Below, piece by piece: positions 58,129 to 64,000 of a DNA stretch of 64,000 bases. The first letter of the stretch is position 1; every line of letters begins with the position of its first letter. The notes under the pieces were generated by a model. The model was given only the letters and a program-made list of their open reading frames with translations. It was not told where the DNA came from and searched no databases. The DNA comes from Salinarimonas soli (lineage in GTDB: Bacteria > Pseudomonadota > Alphaproteobacteria > Rhizobiales > Beijerinckiaceae). The translations under genes and the position numbers were made by a program. Location: NCBI RefSeq assembly GCF_008386575.1, contig NZ_VUOA01000005.1, forward strand, positions 1-64,000. The letters are read 5' to 3'.

Positions 58129-58752
58129 ATGAGAGATCCGATCGAGGTCTACAACAACCTGGTGCCGATGGTGGTGGAGCAGTCGAACCGCGGCGAGCGC
58201 GCGTTCGACATCTACTCCCGCCTCCTGCGCGAGCGCATCATCTTCCTCACCGGTCCGGTGGAGGACTACTCGGCCTCGCTCATCGTGGCGCAGCTGCTCC
58301 ACCTCGAGGCCGAGAACCCGAAGAAGGAGATCTCCTTCTACATCAACTCGCCGGGCGGCGTGGTGACCTCGGGCCTGTCGATCTACGACACGATGCAGTT
58401 CATCCGCTGCCCCGTGGCGACGCTCTGCGTCGGCCAGGCGGCCTCGATGGGCTCGCTCCTGCTCTGCGCCGGCGAGCCGGGCCACCGTTTCGCGCTCGGC
58501 AACGCGCGCATCATGGTGCACCAGCCCTCCGGCGGCTTCCAGGGCCAGGCGACCGACATCCTGATCCACGCGCGCGAGATCGAGGCGCTCAAGCGGCGCC
58601 TCAATGAAATCTACGTGAAGCACACCAACAAGGATTATGCCGCGATCGAGCAGGCGCTCGAGCGCGACAATTTCATGACGGCCGAGCAGGCCAAGGAGTT
58701 CGGCATCGTCGACGACGTGCTGACGAAACGGCCCGAAAGCTCGCCGATCTAG
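58129..58752 (+). CDS. clpP: ATP-dependent Clp protease proteolytic subunit
   Basis: ClpP forms the double-ring serine peptidase used by ClpX and ClpA. The 207-residue protein has the catalytic triad Ser106 (VGQAASMGS), His131 (MVHQPSGG) and Asp180 (ERDNFMT), and the oxyanion-loop sequence [18 protein letters not shown]. Its length and start are standard. It begins 68 bases after tig and is separated from clpX by a terminator. Confidence 0.98.
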   Translation: MRDPIEVYNNLVPMVVEQSNRGERAFDIYSRLLRERIIFLTGPVEDYSASLIVAQLLHLEAENPKKEISFYINSPGGVVTSGLSIYDTMQFIRCPVATLCVGQAASMGSLLLCAGEPGHRFALGNARIMVHQPSGGFQGQATDILIHAREIEALKRRLNEIYVKHTNKDYAAIEQALERDNFMTAEQAKEFGIVDDVLTKRPESSPI

Positions 58753-58788
58753 AGCCGGATCGTTGCCCGGTATCCACACCTACGAACC

Positions 58789-58814
58789 AAAGAGCCGCCC
58801 TGGTGCGGCTCTTT
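58789..58814 (+). terminator. Intrinsic terminator after clpP
   Basis: A perfect 10-bp stem (AAAGAGCCGC / GCGGCTCTTT) with a six-base loop sits 37 bases after the clpP stop, so clpX must have its own promoter. Confidence 0.88.
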
Positions 58815-58895
58815 GGCTTTAGGAACCCTCCCTATTGATCCCGCGCCCGTCGCGTGATCACATCGTGAGTCTGGAACCGCGGCCCGGGCGAGCTT

Positions 58896-58922
58896 CTTGT
58901 TCCCCCGCCGATAGCGTTTATT
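58896..58922 (+). promoter_or_regulatory. Possible heat-shock-type promoter of clpX
   Basis: CTTG at 58896 is followed after 17 bases by TTTATT, a partial match to the alphaproteobacterial sigma-32 pattern CTTG-N17-CYTAT. It lies about 70 bases ahead of the clpX ATG. The match is weak. Confidence 0.3.
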
Positions 58923-58992
58923 AAATCGCGCGGTCCTATCCTTCATACCGGCGCGGCGGCTCCGCCGCCTGCGTCGCGATCGGAGACCTAGT

Positions 58993-60264
58993 ATGAGCAA
59001 AGCTGGCGGCAACGACTCGAAGAGCACGCTGTACTGCTCGTTCTGCGGCAAAAGCCAGCATGAGGTTCGCAAGCTTATCGCCGGACCGACCGTGTTCATC
59101 TGCGACGAATGCGTCGAGCTGTGCATGGACATCATCCGCGAGGAGTCCAAGTCCTCCCTGGTGAAATCCCGCGACGGCGTGCCGACCCCCAAGGAAATTC
59201 GTCACGTTCTCGACGACTACGTCATCGGCCAGGACCACGCCAAGCGTGTGCTCTCGGTCGCCGTGCACAACCACTACAAGCGGTTGGCCCACGCGACGAA
59301 GCACAGCGACGTCGAGCTCGCGAAGTCCAACATCCTCCTGATCGGGCCGACCGGCTCGGGCAAGACCCTGCTCGCTCAGACGCTCGCCCGCATCCTCGAC
59401 GTCCCCTTCACGATGGCGGACGCCACGACCCTGACGGAAGCGGGCTATGTCGGCGAGGACGTCGAGAACATCATCCTCAAGCTGCTCCAGGCGTCCGACT
59501 ACAACGTCGAGCGGGCGCAGCGCGGCATCGTCTACATCGACGAGATCGACAAGATCTCCCGCAAGTCCGACAACCCGTCGATCACCCGCGACGTGTCGGG
59601 CGAGGGCGTGCAGCAGGCCCTCCTGAAGATCATGGAGGGCACCGTGGCCTCCGTGCCGCCCCAGGGCGGCCGCAAGCATCCGCAGCAGGAGTTCCTGCAG
59701 GTCGACACGACGAACATCCTGTTCATCTGCGGCGGCGCCTTCGCGGGGCTTGAGCGGATCATCTCGGCCCGCGGCAAGGGCACCTCCATCGGCTTCAGGG
59801 CCTCGGTCTCGGCGCCGGACGACCGGCGCACGGGCGAGGTGTTCCGCGAGGTCGAGCCCGAGGATCTGCTCAAGTTCGGCCTCATCCCCGAGTTCGTCGG
59901 CCGCCTGCCGGTCCTGGCGACGCTGGAGGACCTCGACGAGACCGCGCTGAAGCGCATCCTCCAGGAGCCGAAGAACGCGCTCGTGAAGCAGTACCAGCGC
60001 CTCTTCGAGATGGAGAACGTGAACCTCACCTTCCAGGAGGAGGCTCTTTCGCTCATCGCCCGCAAGGCGATTGAGCGCAAGACCGGCGCCCGCGGCCTGC
60101 GCTCCATCATGGAGGGCATCCTCCTCGACACCATGTACGACCTGCCGGGCCTCGACTCCGTCGAGCAGGTGGTGGTCGGGCCCGAGGTGATCGAGGGCAA
60201 GGCGAAGCCGCTCTACATCTATGCCGATCGGCCCGCCGATGCCCCCGCGAGCGCGAGCGCCTGA
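58993..60264 (+). CDS. clpX: ATP-dependent Clp protease ATP-binding subunit ClpX
   Basis: AAA+ unfoldase delivering substrates to ClpP. The 423-residue protein has the N-terminal zinc-binding domain with Cys15, Cys18, Cys37 and Cys40, Walker A in [15 protein letters not shown], Walker B in [11 protein letters not shown], the pore and sensor motifs, and the IGF-type ClpP-docking loop (SIGFRASV). In alphaproteobacteria ClpXP also degrades cell-cycle regulators such as CtrA. The gene has its own promoter region after the clpP terminator. Confidence 0.98.
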   Translation: MSKAGGNDSKSTLYCSFCGKSQHEVRKLIAGPTVFICDECVELCMDIIREESKSSLVKSRDGVPTPKEIRHVLDDYVIGQDHAKRVLSVAVHNHYKRLAHATKHSDVELAKSNILLIGPTGSGKTLLAQTLARILDVPFTMADATTLTEAGYVGEDVENIILKLLQASDYNVERAQRGIVYIDEIDKISRKSDNPSITRDVSGEGVQQALLKIMEGTVASVPPQGGRKHPQQEFLQVDTTNILFICGGAFAGLERIISARGKGTSIGFRASVSAPDDRRTGEVFREVEPEDLLKFGLIPEFVGRLPVLATLEDLDETALKRILQEPKNALVKQYQRLFEMENVNLTFQEEALSLIARKAIERKTGARGLRSIMEGILLDTMYDLPGLDSVEQVVVGPEVIEGKAKPLYIYADRPADAPASASA

Positions 60265-60292
60265 GGGCGCCTCCCGGCGGATCTTCACAACG

Positions 60293-60314
60293 GCGTGCGC
60301 CCCAGGGCGCACGC
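60293..60314 (+). terminator. Hairpin after clpX, possible terminator
   Basis: GCGTGCGCC and GGCGCACGC form a 9-bp stem with a four-base loop 28 bases after the clpX stop. No T-run follows beyond CTTGAAA, so termination is uncertain; the CTTGAAA itself resembles a heat-shock -35 element for lon. Confidence 0.4.
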
Positions 60315-60495
60315 TTGAAAGCAAGGCGAACCCTTGCCACCTTAGTACCCGTGCGGCCCCGACGTGCTCACTCTCGAGGCGTCGAACCGCATACCGCGCC
60401 CAGTCGCCTCGCGTCGGCCTGAGAGGCGCGGTTACCCGTCCCAGAACCTGCTTGTGCGAGAGGTCGAGGGGGCGCTCCCGAAAGGATGTCACTCA

Positions 60496-62925
60496 ATGAC
60501 ACAGCCCAAATCACGCCAGCCCGTCGTGCCGGGCACCGTGGGGACCTATCCGGTACTGCCGCTGCGCGACATCGTCGTGTTTCCGCACATGATCGTGCCG
60601 CTCTTCGTGGGCCGCGAGAAGTCGATCCGCGCGCTGGAGGAGGTGGTCCGGACGGATCGCCACATCCTCCTGGCGACGCAGATCAATGCCACGGACGACG
60701 ATCCCGCGACGGACGCGATCTACAAGGTCGGGACGCTGGCGAGCGTGCTGCAGCTTCTGAAGCTGCCGGACGGCACCGTCAAGGTTCTGGTCGAGGGCGC
60801 GAGCCGCGCCAAGGTCGGCCATTACGTTCCCAACGAGGAGTTCTACGAGGCCGAGGCCGAGGTTTCGGTCGACGCGCTCGGCAATCGCATCGAGGCGGAG
60901 GCGCTCGCCCGCTCGGTGATCTCCGAGTTCGAGAACTACGTGAAGCTCAACAAGAAGGTCTCGCCTGAGATCGTCTCGGCCGTGACGCAGATCGACGAGC
61001 CCTCGAAGCTTGCCGACACGGTCGCCTCGCATCTCGTGGTCAAGATCTCGGACAAGCAGGGCATCCTCGAGACGCCCACCGTCGCCGAGCGCCTCGAGAA
61101 GGTGCTGGGCCTGATGGAGAGCGAGATCTCCGTCCTGCAGGTGGAGAAGCGCATCCGGACCCGCGTCAAGCGGCAGATGGAGAAGACCCAGCGCGAGTAC
61201 TACCTCAACGAGCAGATGAAGGCCATCCAGAAGGAGCTCGGCGACGACGAGGGTCGCGACGAGCTGGCCGAGCTCGAGGACAAGATCGAGAAGACGAAGC
61301 TCACGAAGGAAGCCCGCGACAAGGCGTTGGGCGAGCTCAAGAAGCTGCGTCAGATGTCGCCCATGTCGGCCGAGGCCACCGTGGTGCGCAACTATCTCGA
61401 CTGGATGCTCGGCATCCCTTGGAACAAGCGCTCGAAGATCAAGAAGGATCTCCAGGGCGCCCAGGACATCCTCGACGCCGATCATCACGGCCTCGAGAAG
61501 GTCAAGGAGCGCATCGTCGAGTACCTCGCCGTGCAGCAGCGCGCGAACAAGCTCACGGGCCCGATCCTGTGCCTCGTCGGCCCTCCGGGCGTCGGCAAGA
61601 CCTCGCTCGGCAAGTCGATCGCCAAGGCTACCGGCCGCGAGTTCGTGCGCATGTCGCTCGGCGGCGTCCGTGACGAGGCGGAGATCCGCGGTCACCGGCG
61701 GACCTATATCGGCTCGATGCCCGGCAAGATCATACAGTCGATGCGCAAGGCCAAGACGTCCAACCCGCTCATCCTGCTCGACGAGATCGACAAGATGGGC
61801 ATGGACTTCCGCGGCGACCCGTCGGCAGCCCTCCTCGAGGTGCTGGACCCCGAGCAGAACTCGACGTTCAACGACCATTACCTCGAGGTCGACTACGACC
61901 TGTCGAACGTGATGTTCGTGACGACGGCGAACACGCTCAACATCCCGGGCCCGCTCCTCGACCGTATGGAGGTGATCCGCATCGCCGGCTACACCGAGGA
62001 GGAGAAGGTCGAGATCGCCCGTCAGCACCTCATCGACGGCACGATGAAGAAGCACGGCCTCGATCCCAAGGAGTGGACGATCAGCGAGGACGGCCTCGCG
62101 ATGCTGATCCGGCGCTACACCCGCGAGGCGGGCGTGCGTAACCTCGAGCGCGAAATCTCCAACCTGGCCCGCAAGGCCGTGAAGGAAATCCTCATCAAGA
62201 AGATCGCCTCGGTGAACGTCACCGCGGAGAACCTGCCGGATTATCTCGGCCCGCCGAAGTTCCGATACGGCGAGGTCGAGGACGAGGACGCGGTCGGCGT
62301 CGTCACGGGCCTGGCCTGGACGGAGGTCGGGGGCGAATTGCTCACGATCGAAGGCATCATGATGCCCGGCAAGGGCAAGATGACCGTCACGGGCAACCTG
62401 CGCGACGTGATGAAGGAGTCGATCTCGGCCGCGGCGTCCTACGTCCGCTCGCGGACCCTTGACTTCGGCGTCGAGCCGCCGATGTTCGAGCGCCGGGACA
62501 TCCACGTCCACGTTCCCGAGGGGGCGACCCCGAAGGACGGGCCCTCGGCCGGCATCGCCATGGCCACGGCCATCGTGTCGGTGATCACGGGGATCCCCGT
62601 GCGGCGCGACATCGCCATGACCGGCGAGGTCACCCTGCGGGGTCGTGTCCTGCCCATCGGCGGGCTCAAGGAGAAGCTCCTCGCGGCGCTTCGGGGCGGC
62701 ATCAAGAAAGTGCTCATCCCCGAGGAGAACGCGAAGGATCTCGTCGAGCTGCCGAAGAGCGTGAAGAACGGCCTGGAGATCGTGCCGGTCTCGCGCATGG
62801 AGCAGGTGCTCGAGCACGCCCTCGTGCGCCGGCCCGAGCCGATCGAGTGGGACGAGCGCGCCGTCGCCTCGGCGCCCAAGCCCTCGACCAGCGACGAGGA
62901 TCAGCCGGGCTTTGTCGCCCACTGA
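60496..62925 (+). CDS. lon: ATP-dependent Lon protease
   Basis: LonA degrades misfolded and specific regulatory proteins. The 809-residue protein has an N-terminal substrate domain (YPVLPLRDIVVFPHMIVPL), the AAA+ module with GPPGVGKTSLGKSIA and LLDEIDKMG, and the C-terminal peptidase domain with the catalytic Ser in PKDGPSAGIAMATA and Lys in GGLKEKLLAALRGG. The ATG at 60496 follows an AAAGGA site and gives the family N-terminus; the frame is open from 60364 without similarity. It is followed by a strong terminator and then hup, the usual order. Confidence 0.98.
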   Translation: MTQPKSRQPVVPGTVGTYPVLPLRDIVVFPHMIVPLFVGREKSIRALEEVVRTDRHILLATQINATDDDPATDAIYKVGTLASVLQLLKLPDGTVKVLVEGASRAKVGHYVPNEEFYEAEAEVSVDALGNRIEAEALARSVISEFENYVKLNKKVSPEIVSAVTQIDEPSKLADTVASHLVVKISDKQGILETPTVAERLEKVLGLMESEISVLQVEKRIRTRVKRQMEKTQREYYLNEQMKAIQKELGDDEGRDELAELEDKIEKTKLTKEARDKALGELKKLRQMSPMSAEATVVRNYLDWMLGIPWNKRSKIKKDLQGAQDILDADHHGLEKVKERIVEYLAVQQRANKLTGPILCLVGPPGVGKTSLGKSIAKATGREFVRMSLGGVRDEAEIRGHRRTYIGSMPGKIIQSMRKAKTSNPLILLDEIDKMGMDFRGDPSAALLEVLDPEQNSTFNDHYLEVDYDLSNVMFVTTANTLNIPGPLLDRMEVIRIAGYTEEEKVEIARQHLIDGTMKKHGLDPKEWTISEDGLAMLIRRYTREAGVRNLEREISNLARKAVKEILIKKIASVNVTAENLPDYLGPPKFRYGEVEDEDAVGVVTGLAWTEVGGELLTIEGIMMPGKGKMTVTGNLRDVMKESISAAASYVRSRTLDFGVEPPMFERRDIHVHVPEGATPKDGPSAGIAMATAIVSVITGIPVRRDIAMTGEVTLRGRVLPIGGLKEKLLAALRGGIKKVLIPEENAKDLVELPKSVKNGLEIVPVSRMEQVLEHALVRRPEPIEWDERAVASAPKPSTSDEDQPGFVAH

Positions 62926-62951
62926 CCCACGCGCAACGTCGCGACAGAACG

Positions 62952-62985
62952 AAGGCCCCCGGACGGATCGTCCGGGGGCCTTTTT
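62952..62985 (+). terminator. Intrinsic terminator after lon
   Basis: A 12-bp stem (AAGGCCCCCGGA / TCCGGGGGCCTT) with a seven-base loop is followed by TTTTT, 26 bases after the lon stop. Confidence 0.92.
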
Positions 62986-63124
62986 CGTGGAGAGCGGGAC
63001 CGCATCGGGGTCTCAACGCCCGTTTGGGGTTGCCCTTCGGTCTCTTTTCGGCAAAACACCGTGCCTTCGACCGGCGCTCGGGCCCATTTTGCCGCGCCGG
63101 CGTGGCCCACAGGAGGACAAGCGA

Positions 63125-63400
63125 ATGAACAAAGGCGAGCTCGTCAGCGCCATCGCCGACAAGGCCAACCTCGGCAAGGGGCAGGCCGCAGAGGTTCTTG
63201 ACGCGACCATCGCCGTGATCACCGACGCGCTCAAGCGCGGCGAGGAGGTCAAGATCGTGGGCTTCGGCACGTTCACCGTGGCCGAGCGCGCCGCGGGCGA
63301 GGCCCGCAATCCCCGCACGGGCGAGAAGGTCCAGGTGGCGGCGAGCAAGACCCCCAAGTTCAAGGCCGGCGCGGGTCTCAAGGACCAGCTCAACGCCTGA
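63125..63400 (+). CDS. hupB: HU family DNA-binding protein
   Basis: HU is a nucleoid-compacting dimeric DNA-binding protein. The 91-residue product begins MNKGELVSAIADKANLGKGQ and has the beta-arm region VKIVGFGTFTVAERAAGEAR followed by NPRTGEKVQVAASKTPKFKAG with the intercalating proline in the RNPRTG motif. A strong AGGAGG site precedes the ATG. An inverted repeat (CGGCAAAA at 63049, TTTTGCCG at 63087) lies in the leader. A 9-bp inverted repeat with a long loop (63406-63447) follows the stop and may end the transcript. Confidence 0.97.
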   Translation: MNKGELVSAIADKANLGKGQAAEVLDATIAVITDALKRGEEVKIVGFGTFTVAERAAGEARNPRTGEKVQVAASKTPKFKAGAGLKDQLNA

Positions 63401-63523
63401 AACCCGGCGCCGACAGGCCGGGTCCGAGATCGCGAACCGTCGGCGCCCTTGCGCTGGCGGGTCGCTCGACTTTAATGACGTGACGATTGTCGCCGGGCAG
63501 GCTTCGGCCCCGGCGTCCGGGAT

Positions 63524-63599
63524 GGGCGGTTAGCTCAGTTGGTAGAGCGGCTGCTTTACACGCAGCGGGTCGGCGGTTCGAGTCCGTCACCGCCCACCA
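63524..63599 (+). tRNA. tRNA-Val (anticodon TAC)
   Basis: Acceptor arms GGGCGGT and ACCGCCC pair, with an encoded CCA end. The D-arm is TAGCTCAGTTGGTAGAGC, the anticodon arm GCTGC-TTTACAC-GCAGC gives anticodon TAC, and the T-arm is GGCGGTTCGAGTCCGTC. The size is 76 bases, class I. Confidence 0.97.
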
Positions 63600-63727
63600 T
63601 CCCTGGCCTCGATCTCCATCCGCTGCGGCGACCCGTCAGCAGCTTCGCACTTCCAGGCTTACCTTAGGTGATCTACGCTTGCAGCGTGGGCCCATGGAGC
63701 CCTGGGCTTGAGCGGAGAGGCTTTCCG

Positions 63728-64000
63728 ATGCGTATCGTCCTGGCAGCGCTCCTGTCGACCCTTGCCCTCGGCATCAGCCCCGGGGCACGGGCCATGAGCT
63801 ACCGTGCGGTGCCGATCGACAACGGGACGTGCGGCGCCGCCTGCCCGGCCGCCATCATGGCCACGGGAACGATCGAGGTGGACGAGCACCAGCGCTTCGC
63901 GCGCTTCGTGGGCGGCGTCGATCGCTCGCGCCTGTCCAACGTCCTCGTCGTCTCATCGCCCGGCGGCAACGTGGCGGGCTCCCTGCGCCTGGGCTTCCTG
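63728..64000 (+). CDS. Exported protein, ClpP/crotonase-like (COG3904-like), truncated at window edge
   Basis: The visible 91 residues begin with a signal peptide (RIVLAALLSTLALG, cleavage after GARA near residue 22) and continue AVPIDNGTCGAACPAAIMATGTIE, FARFVGGVDRSRLSN and VLVVSSPGGNVAGSLRLGF. The SSPGGNVAGSLRLG segment matches the oxyanion loop of ClpP-like periplasmic proteins grouped in COG3904. The gene runs off the right edge, so the catalytic residues cannot be judged. Confidence 0.65.
   Translation, partial: MRIVLAALLSTLALGISPGARAMSYRAVPIDNGTCGAACPAAIMATGTIEVDEHQRFARFVGGVDRSRLSNVLVVSSPGGNVAGSLRLGFL

Noticed and set aside
60314-60340. Sigma-32 promoter for lon based on CTTGAAA
   Set aside because: The -35-like CTTGAAA is perfect, but no matching -10 element lies at the proper distance, so it is mentioned only with the hairpin entry.

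Overview
The window is a high-GC chromosomal segment from an alphaproteobacterium of the order Hyphomicrobiales, most likely Methylobacteriaceae or a close relative. Support comes from the divK-pleD pair, an EipB homologue, an alphaproteobacterial-type SOS box (GTTC-N7-GTTC) in front of lexA, opgG-opgH with a Tat-type signal, the order ppiD-trpE-trpG-trpD-trpC-moaC-moeA-lexA, and tig-clpP-clpX-lon-hup. The family-level assignment is an inference from gene content. Nearly everything is core chromosome. I see no prophage, insertion sequence, CRISPR array, rRNA operon or plasmid function.

Layout. 0-8 kb: a SAM methyltransferase, a DsbA-fold isomerase, opgHG (periplasmic glucans) and glmU. 8-16 kb: glmS, gltA, gltX, comEC. 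15-24 kb (minus strand): ppiD, the trp genes, moaC, moeA and SOS-regulated lexA. 24-32 kb (plus): tpiA, secG, pyrG, an FkbM-type methyltransferase, a VOC protein, a DUF350-DUF1190-ATP-grasp cluster and kdsA. 32-38 kb: a six-module EF-hand-like protein behind an AT-rich promoter region, then a HIT protein, a GNAT-like protein, GDPD, RidA and EipB. 38-42 kb: dinB with DUF3572, then divK-pleD. 42-45 kb: a strongly structured, terminator-ended RNA candidate, egtD, a hydantoinase and a small exported protein, apparently inserted between pleD and rpmG. 45-50 kb: rpmG, an MFS gene with a probable 3' frameshift, NUDIX, DUF983, rnr. 50-56 kb: a repeat-containing exported protein, glnB-glnA, nnrD, and a multicopper-oxidase-fold protein that has lost most copper ligands. 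56-64 kb: tRNA-Leu, tig-clpP-clpX-lon (folding and proteolysis), hup, tRNA-Val and a truncated exported protein at the right edge.

Functional themes are envelope sugar precursors and glucans (glmU, glmS, opgGH, kdsA), tryptophan and molybdopterin synthesis, nitrogen assimilation (glnB-glnA), polarity and cell-cycle signalling (divK-pleD), DNA damage response (lexA, dinB) and protein quality control. The items most worth a second look are the RNA candidate at 41838-42065, the copper-site-degenerate oxidase homologue, the modular EF-hand protein, the DUF350 cluster and the MFS frameshift.
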